DNA from: Robiginitomaculum sp.
GTDB taxonomy: Bacteria; Pseudomonadota; Alphaproteobacteria; Caulobacterales; Maricaulaceae
Direction of reading: 5' to 3'
Assembly (NCBI GenBank): GCA_026982415.1
Contig: JALSHE010000114.1
Location: 1 to 39,564, forward strand
Length of the DNA: 39,564 bases
Position 1 is the first letter of the stretch, and each line of letters opens with the position of its first letter. The position numbers and the translations under genes were made by a program. Below are positions 17,881 to 25,649 of this stretch, in pieces. Under the pieces are notes generated by a model, which saw only the letters and a program-made list of their open reading frames with translations, made no database searches and was not told the DNA's origin.

Positions 17881-17913
17881 TAATTAGAATATTAAACACA
17901 TAAGGAAAATAAA

Positions 17914-18621
17914 ATGAAAAACATACTTATCGCAATCACACTCGGCCTCGCCCTCACCGCCTGCGGTGGCAGCGACACACCGCCTGAGAAAGATATGACA
18001 ACCAAGGAGTTGGTCGCGGCTGCGGCGGCGGGTGATAAAGACGCTATGGGTGAATTGGAGCGGCAGGTGGCGAAAAAGGCCAAGGCCGAGCAGAAGAAAA
18101 TGAAGGCGGCGGCCAAAGACGGCGACCCGCTTGCTCTCTTTCAAAAAACGCTTATGTCAGGCAGTGGTAATCAGGAACGTGTTAATACACTGGCGGATGC
18201 AGGTAATCCTAATGCGCAGCTATGGAATGCCATGAGCAATCGTCAAGTATCTAACCTCAGTGATACCGACAAGCAAAAATACCGTAGCCATATGGAGGCC
18301 ATCGCAGCGTCCGGTGATAAGTATAAATATTCCACTGTCGCGAATGCGGCCTATCCCTTATCTGCCGAAGCAGCGTTCCAGATATCTGAAGACAAATTGC
18401 ACGGTAAATGGTTGTTTGATACGGATACGCAGGGCGCGATCAAATATTTAAAACAGGCGGCAAATGAAGGCCATCATGGTGCCATGTATAAACTCGCCGT
18501 GCGCTACCAATACGGCCATGATATGGACAAAGACCTAACCGCCGCGAAATCATGGCTGGTGAAATCCGCCGCCGCAGGCAACCGTGCAGCCAAAGACGCG
18601 CTGAAAAATTGGAAAGAATAA
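17914..18621 (+). CDS. Lipoprotein with degenerate Sel1-like repeats
   Basis: 235-residue lipoprotein: the signal peptide ends in the lipobox LTAC (Cys17), so the mature protein is lipid-anchored. Residues about 30-70 are an Ala/Lys/Glu-rich helical stretch. The C-terminal half keeps only one or two recognisable Sel1-like units (AIKYLKQAANEGHHGAMYKL and AKSWLVKSAAAGN). The repeat class is the same as in its neighbours but the units lack most LG-x-x-Y positions. AAGGAAAA precedes the ATG at 17914. It lies 33 bases after the 927-residue gene and 21 before the amidohydrolase lipoprotein. Function unknown; an anchored adaptor for the other repeat proteins is possible. Confidence 0.8.
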   Translation: MKNILIAITLGLALTACGGSDTPPEKDMTTKELVAAAAAGDKDAMGELERQVAKKAKAEQKKMKAAAKDGDPLALFQKTLMSGSGNQERVNTLADAGNPNAQLWNAMSNRQVSNLSDTDKQKYRSHMEAIAASGDKYKYSTVANAAYPLSAEAAFQISEDKLHGKWLFDTDTQGAIKYLKQAANEGHHGAMYKLAVRYQYGHDMDKDLTAAKSWLVKSAAAGNRAAKDALKNWKE

Positions 18622-18642
18622 CAAAACCAAAAGGGGCAAATT

Positions 18643-19758
18643 ATGAGGCATTTATGTTTAAGTTTACTCGGGCTAGCGGCACTCTCCGCTTGCGCAAGCA
18701 TACTGAAACCAGTTGTGTCTAATGACAAACTCCCGGCGGCGGCGCGAACGCTTGATATGTTCAAAGCGGGCAACGACCAGTGCTATGACCGCGAGACTAT
18801 GGGCGAGACATTTGTTGTTGATGCCCATAACCATTTTAGACCGTTTGGAGGTGCGGCAAAATCCATGACCGAGATAAATCAGTACTTGCTCGATACGGGT
18901 GTATTGTTCGTCAATGTGTTTGGGATAGGCCAGAGCCTACCCGTATCTTCCACCTGTGAATATTATCTGGACTGTGTCGGCACCCCTGCCCTGCCGTCTA
19001 TGAAAAACGATTTTGTCAATGCTATGAATTATCTTGATGCTGATCCGGTCGGCACGATAATGACAATTTCCATGACATTCCCCGACCTCGCCAACCCCGC
19101 GAATGTTGTCGAGCAAATCAAAATTATGGATACAGAATACCCCGGCATGTTCAAATGGATGGGCGAGGTAAATCTGGTCAAGCAAGCCCTGTTCGGCAAT
19201 CACCACGCGGCCACCCCCAAGGCCGCCATTGCCGGATGGGCACCTTTCATGAAAGTGCTTAGAGAGCGCAATATACCGTTCTCAATCCACGCGGATTTAG
19301 GTTCGGACGATGAGCCTGCGAAATACCTGCCCCTGATGCAAGAAGTCCTGTACCAATATCCAGACAACAAAATCGTCTGGGTGCATATGGGTCTGTCCAA
19401 GGAATTATCACGCGCCAATCCGGACTGGCATATCAAGACTATGCAGGCGGCTCTGGATGGCTCGTCCTATCTCATGCTCGACATCACATGGCGGGTCATC
19501 AATGATAATTATTTCAAAGACAAAGATATGCGCGCCAAATATGTGGCATTCCTAGAGAAAAATTCGGACCGCATCCTCCCCGGCACAGACTTTGTCGCCT
19601 CCTACAAAAAGAGCTACGCCGTCTACCGCGAAGAAGTCCTCGCCAATAGCAATATCCTGAAAGACCTAAGCAACTCCGCCTTTCGCAACATCGCCCTAGG
19701 CCAAAATTATTTCAACCTGACGGGCATGGATTACACCGCCCCGCAAGTTTGTGAATAG
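18643..19758 (+). CDS. Amidohydrolase-family lipoprotein
   Basis: 371-residue exported member of the amidohydrolase superfamily (TIM-barrel metal hydrolases, closest in pattern to the amidohydrolase-2 group). The N-terminus has a lipobox LSAC (Cys16). Metal-site motifs are in order: DAHNHF (HxH after strand 1), a Lys in MFKWMGE, His in FSIHADL, His in VHMGLS and Asp in PGTDF, so the active site looks intact. Members of this group hydrolyse lactones, cyclic amides or decarboxylate aromatic acids; substrate here cannot be read. AAGGGG precedes the ATG. It is the only likely enzyme inside the Sel1 island, which makes it a candidate catalytic component working with the repeat proteins (inference). 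Confidence 0.85.
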   Translation: MRHLCLSLLGLAALSACASILKPVVSNDKLPAAARTLDMFKAGNDQCYDRETMGETFVVDAHNHFRPFGGAAKSMTEINQYLLDTGVLFVNVFGIGQSLPVSSTCEYYLDCVGTPALPSMKNDFVNAMNYLDADPVGTIMTISMTFPDLANPANVVEQIKIMDTEYPGMFKWMGEVNLVKQALFGNHHAATPKAAIAGWAPFMKVLRERNIPFSIHADLGSDDEPAKYLPLMQEVLYQYPDNKIVWVHMGLSKELSRANPDWHIKTMQAALDGSSYLMLDITWRVINDNYFKDKDMRAKYVAFLEKNSDRILPGTDFVASYKKSYAVYREEVLANSNILKDLSNSAFRNIALGQNYFNLTGMDYTAPQVCE

Positions 19759-19767
19759 GGGGTAGAA

Positions 19768-19923
19768 ATGAAAAACCCGCAACACCGCAAGATAATAGGT
19801 TGGACCTTCATGATCGGCATTATCGGGCTTGGCTATATGTATATGGTGTTTCAAACGCCGACCGATTATTCTGATAGTCCGGTTGATACGGACATAACTT
19901 ACCCAATCGAAAACGGAGAATAA
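19768..19923 (+). CDS. 51-residue single-pass membrane protein
   Basis: Small ORF with ATG at 19768 preceded by a GGGGG run, encoding one hydrophobic helix (about residues 9-29, GWTFMIGIIGLGYMYMVF) and an acidic 20-residue tail rich in Asp, Pro and Thr. It starts nine bases after the amidohydrolase stop and its stop is one base before the ATG of the next Sel1 gene. The tight packing, good ribosome binding site and membrane-like composition support translation. No family recognised. Confidence 0.65.
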   Translation: MKNPQHRKIIGWTFMIGIIGLGYMYMVFQTPTDYSDSPVDTDITYPIENGE

Positions 19924-19924
19924 C

Positions 19925-21364
19925 ATGGCTAATTCTAAAATGATGAAAACGGTAGGCGCAGTGGTTTCTGGCGTCCTCATATTGGGTGTTGCGGATTTTC
20001 TTACGGCACGAAATTTTGCACCGAACCCACTTTATAAGAAACGTGGTTACACACCGCCGCCGCAATCCGAGCCAGAATTACCGCCTTTGGATTTATCAAA
20101 ATTAAAAATCTCAGATACACGAAAAGTACTGGCCGAGCGAGATGCACAGCGAAAACAAGCCAAAAAGACGCTGTCATTGAATACAACCAAAGGCCTTGGT
20201 GAAGCCCTCACTCCTGCTGCGAAGGAGATGTACAATTCAACCACTACACCTCAAACCCCACCCGAACAATCCGTAACCAGCAACACTCCTCCCTATGAAC
20301 AAACTTATGCAAGCCAAAAAATCACAGAATTGTTTAGCGGTGATATAGGCAATAAAGAGTTTTTTAGTGACCCTAAAATACCGGACGGCGAAAAAAGAAA
20401 AATGCTGCGGCTGTTATCACCAAAAAAAATGGAGAAGCTAGCAAAAAGCGGGAATGCTATGGCTCAAAACCAGCTTGGTTTGCAATATTTTCGTGATAAA
20501 AACGATCCGGGTAAAGCACTCTATTGGTTTATGGAGGCCGCCAAAAATGGCTATAACACTGGCGTTACAAATGCCTCTGCCATGTTAGAGCAAAAAGAAA
20601 TCACAAAACCTGACCGCGATAAGACTGTGAATTGGATGCGACAACAAGCCGAGGCGGGCACTGCAGCGGCGCAATACGTGTACGGCACATTCTATCTAGG
20701 CGGCCTGTACGGTTTAACAGACGACAAAAAAATTGGTTATGCTTGGATAGAAAAATCAGCAAAAAACGGGTTTAGCACTGCCCAAGTCAAATTAGGATTT
20801 GCACGAATATACGGCGGTGATATTGAAAAAAACCATGACAGCGCGTTCAAATTATTTTCCAAAGCAGCCAAACAGGGAAACTACGAAGGTCAATATTGGT
20901 TAGCTGAGACCTATCAACGCGGCATTGGCGTCTACGCCGACGACACTAAAGCTATAGAGTGGTACAAAAAAGCGCATCAGTCCGGAAATTCTGAAGCTGC
21001 GCTAAAATTGGTGTTCATTTATACGGATGAAGACAGCCACGAATATAGCTTTGATAAGGCTCGGGACTGGGTCGAATATATGATCAAAAATGACAATAGC
21101 GCAGTCGCCCATGTTTATGCTGGCGACATGTATAGTGATGGCTACGCTTACTCAAAAGATTACAAAAAAGCTTACGCACATTATCTTGCAGCCGCCGAAC
21201 AAAACAATGGCGAGGGGCAATACAAAACCGCGCTTGCCTTATTAGAAGGTCGTGGGGTCGATAGAAACAAACAACTGGCTATAGAATGGTTGCAAAAGGC
21301 TGACAAAAATTACAGCTACGCGGCTGGCGTTAAGCTAAAAGAACTCGGAATTTCCGCCGACTAA
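19925..21364 (+). CDS. Membrane-anchored Sel1-repeat protein with Pro-rich linker
   Basis: 479-residue protein with an N-terminal hydrophobic segment (about residues 9-27) that acts as signal anchor or uncleaved signal. A Pro/Thr/Gln-rich, probably disordered linker follows (about 35-125). The rest, from about 155 to the end, is a solenoid of around eight Sel1-like repeats, several with insertions and with Tyr/Asp-rich loops (for example near YTDEDSHEYSFDKARDW). GGAG upstream and the stop of the 51-residue gene immediately before it fix the start at 19925. It is the last repeat protein of the island and precedes two membrane proteins by 61 bases, the longest gap in the run. Confidence 0.9.
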   Translation: MANSKMMKTVGAVVSGVLILGVADFLTARNFAPNPLYKKRGYTPPPQSEPELPPLDLSKLKISDTRKVLAERDAQRKQAKKTLSLNTTKGLGEALTPAAKEMYNSTTTPQTPPEQSVTSNTPPYEQTYASQKITELFSGDIGNKEFFSDPKIPDGEKRKMLRLLSPKKMEKLAKSGNAMAQNQLGLQYFRDKNDPGKALYWFMEAAKNGYNTGVTNASAMLEQKEITKPDRDKTVNWMRQQAEAGTAAAQYVYGTFYLGGLYGLTDDKKIGYAWIEKSAKNGFSTAQVKLGFARIYGGDIEKNHDSAFKLFSKAAKQGNYEGQYWLAETYQRGIGVYADDTKAIEWYKKAHQSGNSEAALKLVFIYTDEDSHEYSFDKARDWVEYMIKNDNSAVAHVYAGDMYSDGYAYSKDYKKAYAHYLAAAEQNNGEGQYKTALALLEGRGVDRNKQLAIEWLQKADKNYSYAAGVKLKELGISAD

Positions 21365-21425
21365 GCAAAAATATTTAAATTGAACAAAAACACCTAAAAA
21401 GAGAATATACCACCGGGGCAGGGAA

Positions 21426-21977
21426 ATGAGATACAAACAAAGACTAAATGCCTTTAAGCCAACCACAATTTGGGAAGTTGGCGACAGCGGAATTTCTTGG
21501 TCTGACGATAAAGGCAACTCTGACAATATCGCTTTGAGCAAAATCAAAAGCGTCCGTCTGCGCATGGAACCCAGCCGCGCCGAAACTCGGCGTGTTGCTC
21601 TGCATATCTATACGCCCATAGACCACACCATAACCAATATTGATTACCGGGGGCCGCTTAATTTTTGCGAACAAACAGACGAGTTTCGAGATTTTGTGCT
21701 TGCATTTCACCGGAAGTTTCCCGCCAACACCCAAACCATATTTCACAAAGGCTCTACCTATGGAGCATATGTTGGCAACCTCTTGATAACATTTTTTATA
21801 TTTGCATTCCTGTTTTTTGTAGCCCCCCTACTGGCACTGACGGGTATCCCGAGCGCTGGATCCATCTTGCGCATCTTAATCATCCTAATTTTGATACCAG
21901 TGCTTCTAAAAATGATGTTAAAGAACAAACCTGCCACCTATGAACCTGGCAACATCCCTATGGGTATGCTAAAATGA
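21426..21977 (+). CDS. PH-like domain protein with two C-terminal transmembrane helices
   Basis: 183-residue membrane protein. The first 100 residues are beta-rich and resemble a bacterial PH-like domain (W-x-x-x-D-x-GISW, then a segment I-A-L-S-K-I-K-S-V-R-L corresponding to the typical edge strand). Residues about 115-165 form two transmembrane helices and the protein ends in a short polar tail. The next gene has the same layout, and the two overlap by ATGA (21974-21977), so they are probably a heteromeric pair. Function unknown. CAGGGA lies just before the ATG. The PH-like call is from pattern only. Confidence 0.7.
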   Translation: MRYKQRLNAFKPTTIWEVGDSGISWSDDKGNSDNIALSKIKSVRLRMEPSRAETRRVALHIYTPIDHTITNIDYRGPLNFCEQTDEFRDFVLAFHRKFPANTQTIFHKGSTYGAYVGNLLITFFIFAFLFFVAPLLALTGIPSAGSILRILIILILIPVLLKMMLKNKPATYEPGNIPMGMLK

Positions 21978-22588
21978 GTAACGGCACCAAAACATATGAA
22001 TTCAAACCCGCACTCTTAAAACGAAAACACTCTTATTTCGTCACGCAAAACCAAATCCAGTTAGCCAACAAAGACGGCAGCGATACCGTTGTCCGCTTTG
22101 ACCAAATCACCAGCTTGCGCTACGCAGATACTGCGGCACGCGAATACAAATTTCGCAGGTTGGATATTGGATACGGCGATGACAAACAAATGCGTATACA
22201 TCTCACATCAACACTTTCAGCAAACGCAAACAATGACAATGATTTGCGGGAGTTTTATAAATTGCTCCACACTATCAGCACTCAACTTAATAAAGCCCGC
22301 ACTGATTTAACCATTACTATCGGTGAAACGCCCTGCATAAACTGGATTTACTTTACCATTGGCACCCTAACGCTTCTTAGTGCTGTTGGGATATTATTAG
22401 GTGCCTATTTAAGCGGGGTCAGCGACAAAAAATTGATGGACAGCTTAGTCCCGATCACGCTCATGGCTGGCTTTGGAGCATATATCTGTTTTATGGCACA
22501 GCCTTGGATCAGACGGCCAAATATTGACACAGCAAATTTTAAATTACTCGTCGAAAAATTTCAGCAAGGTGGCGGTACAATTGATTAG
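21974..22588 (+). CDS. PH-like domain protein with two transmembrane helices, paralogue of the preceding gene
   Basis: 204-residue membrane protein with the same plan as its neighbour: a beta-rich N-terminal part (ITSLRYADT and an MRIHLTS strand), a helical stretch (FYKLLHTISTQL) and two transmembrane helices (about residues 125-180) before a polar tail. Translation is coupled to the preceding gene through ATGA. Its stop codon TAG (22586-22588) overlaps the stop codon of the convergent serine ammonia-lyase gene, so there is no space for a terminator. Function unknown. Confidence 0.7.
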   Translation: MSNGTKTYEFKPALLKRKHSYFVTQNQIQLANKDGSDTVVRFDQITSLRYADTAAREYKFRRLDIGYGDDKQMRIHLTSTLSANANNDNDLREFYKLLHTISTQLNKARTDLTITIGETPCINWIYFTIGTLTLLSAVGILLGAYLSGVSDKKLMDSLVPITLMAGFGAYICFMAQPWIRRPNIDTANFKLLVEKFQQGGGTID

Positions 22589-23961
22589 CATTCTACCACA
22601 TTAACCGCCAAGCCACCTTGGCTGGTTTCTTTGTATTTGGTTGACATATCTAGCCCGGTCTGGCGCATGGTTTCTATGACCTGATCCAGGCTAACATGGG
22701 TTATTCCGGTTGAATGCAAGGCTAATCTCGCGGCGTTTACTGCCTTAACCGCGCCAATGGCATTACGTTCGATACATGGGATTTGCACCAAACCGCCAAC
22801 TGGATCGCAAGTCAAACCTAGATTATGTTCCATACCGATTTCAGCAGCGATTGTAACTTGTAATGGTGTTGCCCCCCATACCGCAGCAAGGCCACCCGCA
22901 GCCATAGAACAAGCCACACCAACCTCACCCTGACAGCCCATTTCCGCACCGGAAATAGACGCGCGTTGTTTATAGAGCAAGCCGATCGCTCCTGCCGTGA
23001 GTAAAAATTTACGCACATTTTGGTCATTCTTGCGTTCGCCAGAACAATAATGGCGAATAATGGCAGGGATGATACCTGCCGCACCATTGGTCGGCGCAGT
23101 TACCACCTGCCCGCCAGAAGCATTTTCCTCATTCACGGCCATTGCATAGACATTGAGCCAATCAAACAACTGCTCGCGCTCATTAGACAAGGGTGCAGCA
23201 TTTAGCTTTTGCCAAATCGCAGAAGCACGGCGACGTACCGCAAGTCCGCCCGGTAGAATGCCTTCACGGTTCAGCCCCCGTTCAATACAATCCATCATGA
23301 CCTCTGTGACACGGTCGAGCATAGCGTCTGTCTGTTCTCTTGGTCGAAACGCATCTTCATTGGCATAAACAATTTCGTGCAGCATTGCGTTCGACTGACC
23401 ACAATAATCCAGCAATGCCTCCGCCGAGCCGAAATCGTAGGGCACATCGGCTTGCCCTTTCACAAGATCGTTATCTAACGGTTTTTCTAATTGCTGACGC
23501 GATGCTATAAACCCGCCGCCCGTCGAAAAATAGGTCTGGGCACGCAGCACATCACCAGCCTGGTTTAAGGCCATCATAGTCATGCCGTTTGGATGGAGGT
23601 CTGGTGCGGATTTATAATCAAAAATAATGTCAGCTTCGGGATCAAATTGAACGGAATGGGCGCCCGCAAGCTTCAAGTTTTTCTGCGCGTGAACCTGCTC
23701 TACTTGCTGGTCAGCTTTCGTGCTGTCTAGGGTTTCAGGTTCTAGTCCAAGTAAACCCAAAATCACAGCCTTTGGCGTTGCATGACCTGCACCTGTCAAG
23801 GCCAGCGACCCTTGTAATTCGACCACTATTCGCGCCGTATCTTTCAACACTCCGCGTTGGGCAAGACTATCAACAAACCGTTTGGCAATACGGATAGGCC
23901 CGACCGTATGCGAGCTGGATGGCCCGATACCAATGCGAAATATATCCAATACAGAAAGCAT
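22585..23961 (-). CDS. sdaA: L-serine ammonia-lyase, iron-sulfur-dependent single-chain type
   Basis: 458-residue enzyme converting L-serine to pyruvate and ammonia in the cytoplasm, with a [4Fe-4S] cluster. The N-terminal beta domain begins [17 protein letters not shown], the family signature that binds substrate; the C-terminal alpha domain carries [20 protein letters not shown] and QIPCIERN, whose cysteines are the cluster ligands. Length matches the single-chain type of E. coli SdaA/SdaB (about 455). The ATG at 23961 is preferred over a GTG at 23979 because AAAAGG precedes it and the family starts at MLSV/MISV. A transketolase C-terminal remnant ends two bases upstream; its 3' end overlaps the stop of the Sel1 island's last gene. 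Feeds pyruvate, consistent with the nearby malic enzyme. Confidence 0.95.
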   Translation of the reverse strand: MLSVLDIFRIGIGPSSSHTVGPIRIAKRFVDSLAQRGVLKDTARIVVELQGSLALTGAGHATPKAVILGLLGLEPETLDSTKADQQVEQVHAQKNLKLAGAHSVQFDPEADIIFDYKSAPDLHPNGMTMMALNQAGDVLRAQTYFSTGGGFIASRQQLEKPLDNDLVKGQADVPYDFGSAEALLDYCGQSNAMLHEIVYANEDAFRPREQTDAMLDRVTEVMMDCIERGLNREGILPGGLAVRRRASAIWQKLNAAPLSNEREQLFDWLNVYAMAVNEENASGGQVVTAPTNGAAGIIPAIIRHYCSGERKNDQNVRKFLLTAGAIGLLYKQRASISGAEMGCQGEVGVACSMAAGGLAAVWGATPLQVTIAAEIGMEHNLGLTCDPVGGLVQIPCIERNAIGAVKAVNAARLALHSTGITHVSLDQVIETMRQTGLDMSTKYKETSQGGLAVNVVEC

Positions 23962-23963
23962 AA

Positions 23964-24080
23964 TTAGCCTTTTTGACACGCGTCCATTATAGTGCGTGTA
24001 TCAATTCCGTATTCTTTATACAAGCTTTGAACCGCCCCCGTTTGACCAAATGCGACACAACGCCTAGAGCGCAACCCCAT
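23964..24080 (-). pseudogene. Transketolase C-terminal fragment
   Basis: A 38-codon frame (ATG at 24080, TAA at 23964-23966) encodes VAFGQTGAVQSLYKEYGID, which resembles the extreme C-terminus of transketolases (F-G-x-S/T-G/A-x-x-x-x-LY-x-x-x-GI). No catalytic part is present: upstream lie the tRNA-Leu terminator and the tRNA gene. It is best read as a remnant left by a rearrangement rather than a working gene, though a short translated leader for sdaA cannot be excluded. The resemblance is by eye. Confidence 0.5.
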
Positions 24081-24089
24081 TAACCTCTT

Positions 24090-24131
24090 AAAAAACAAAA
24101 AAGCCTGCCGGATCACTCCGGCAGGCTTTTT
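24090..24131. terminator. Strong bidirectional Rho-independent terminator downstream of tRNA-Leu
   Basis: A 10-bp perfect stem AGCCTGCCGG (24102-24111) / CCGGCAGGCT (24118-24127) with loop ATCACT is flanked by A-runs on the left and a T-run on the right. On the minus strand it ends transcripts of tRNA-Leu two bases after the CCA end. Confidence 0.9.
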
Positions 24132-24132
24132 A

Positions 24133-24217
24133 TGGTACGGGTGAGAAGACTCGAACTTCCACATCTCTCGATACCAGAACCTAAATCTGGCGCGTCTACC
24201 AATTCCGCCACACCCGC
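24133..24217 (-). tRNA. tRNA-Leu (anticodon UAG)
   Basis: 85-nt gene with encoded CCA. The acceptor stem is GCGGGTG with CACCCGT (the first pair is G-U), the D-arm region reads GGAATTGGTAGACGCG, the anticodon stem CCAGA/TCTGG encloses loop TTTAGGT with anticodon TAG (24181-24183), the variable arm is long as expected for leucine, and the T-loop is TTCGAGTC. Reads CUA and other CUN codons. It lies between the MATE gene and its terminator. Confidence 0.97.
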
Positions 24218-24296
24218 ACAGGTAGGAAGAGCGCGGGAATTGCCAGAAATATCACCGGCGGTCAACACATTTATCACTGATGTTCTGCGTGCATTT

Positions 24297-25649
24297 TCAA
24301 TGATGGACTGCATGCATGGGCGTTTTTTTCAAGGTATAATAAAGTGCGATAGCACCTGCTAGAATATTGGCGCTGGCCACGCCCATATATACCCCCGTCA
24401 TACCGTATAAATGCACGCCGAACCAAATGAACGGCACCAACATTGCAAAGGAACGAATGATGGTAAATGTTAAACCGTAGCTAGGGCGGCCCAGTGCATT
24501 TAGCCCTGCAGCGGCCACGAAAACACTCCCATACCCGGCAAATGTCACCGGCACGATCCAGAAATATGCCCGAGCCAAGTCTATAACCGCCGGGTCTTTG
24601 GTAAACACTTGCGGCACCAAATTTGCCCCCAAACCCAACAGAACGCCAATAAATGCGCCCCAGGCGAAGCAAATCTTAAAGCAAAAGACAAAGGTCTCAC
24701 GTACGCGATCCGTCAATCCTGCACCACCGTTCTGCCCCGTGACCGCGCCAATACAGGCGGACAAGGCATAGAGCAGGGTCAGGGATAACATTTCAACCCG
24801 GCTGACAACGGTGAATGCGGCCACTTCCGTGGTACCAAGATTGCGGGCAATAAAGGCTGTGACCAGTAAAATGGAGACAGGCACAATAACATTGGTGCCA
24901 GTGGCAGGTAGCCCAACCCGCAAAATAACAGCCCAAGATGCTGTTATTCGTTGCCATGTCAGCCCTGCGAACGACGCGGCTCTACGGTAATAAACAACAA
25001 CAAATAACCCAAATACTGCCGCTAAGCCGTTCGCAATCAAAGTGGCCAGCGCCGCTCCCTCAATCTCCATGCGCGGAAACGGCCCAATACCGAAAATCAG
25101 TAATGGGTCGATGATAATATTGAGAACTGCACCGCTAATCATGATCGTGCTGGGTAATAAAGCCTCACCCCCGGCCCGTAAAATGTTATTGGTCATCATC
25201 GCCAACCCCATGACAATCAGTGCCGGAAGCGCGTATTTTAAATAAACCAACGCCAAAGGCTTAATCTCCGGTGTTACACCCATAATATCCAGTATACCAG
25301 ATATGACAAAAAAACTCGCCAAGACAATAATTGTCATCACGGCGATGGTCAGTAAAATCGCGCTGGCGCCGTGGATTGCAGAAAGCTCGCGGTCTTTACG
25401 ACCTATTGCTCTGGATATGGCCGACAATGTACCCGCGCCAAGCCCGATATTGACACTATTGCCAAAAAACACGATGGGAAAACAAAACCCAACCGCCGCC
25501 AATGCATTGGTCGATAGATGCCCTAGATAGATGGTGTCGACCACCCCCGCCGACATTAATGCCAAAATGGCCAGCCAAAACGGCCCGAGCATACGCAAAA
25601 TATGGCGCGGAACCGAACCTTGGGTTAAGTCTATTGATTGTTTTGCCAC
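24297..25649 (-). CDS. MATE family efflux transporter
   Basis: 450-residue inner-membrane exporter with about 12 transmembrane helices, coupling Na+ or H+ influx to export of cationic drugs or metabolites. MATE features include the N-terminal P-R-H-I-L segment leading into helix 1, the VDTIYLGHLSTNALAAVGF stretch of helices 1-2 and the mirrored P-A-T-G-T-N motif at the start of the second half (about residue 245). The start is a GTG at 25649, directly after the TAA of the malic-enzyme gene (TAAGTG); the next methionine lies inside helix 1, so GTG is preferred. Translation is likely coupled to maeB. Substrate cannot be inferred. Confidence 0.93.
   Translation of the reverse strand: MAKQSIDLTQGSVPRHILRMLGPFWLAILALMSAGVVDTIYLGHLSTNALAAVGFCFPIVFFGNSVNIGLGAGTLSAISRAIGRKDRELSAIHGASAILLTIAVMTIIVLASFFVISGILDIMGVTPEIKPLALVYLKYALPALIVMGLAMMTNNILRAGGEALLPSTIMISGAVLNIIIDPLLIFGIGPFPRMEIEGAALATLIANGLAAVFGLFVVVYYRRAASFAGLTWQRITASWAVILRVGLPATGTNVIVPVSILLVTAFIARNLGTTEVAAFTVVSRVEMLSLTLLYALSACIGAVTGQNGGAGLTDRVRETFVFCFKICFAWGAFIGVLLGLGANLVPQVFTKDPAVIDLARAYFWIVPVTFAGYGSVFVAAAGLNALGRPSYGLTFTIIRSFAMLVPFIWFGVHLYGMTGVYMGVASANILAGAIALYYTLKKTPMHAVHH

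Noticed and set aside
24113-24313. 66-codon minus-strand frame over tRNA-Leu
   Set aside because: It mostly translates the tRNA gene and its terminator.
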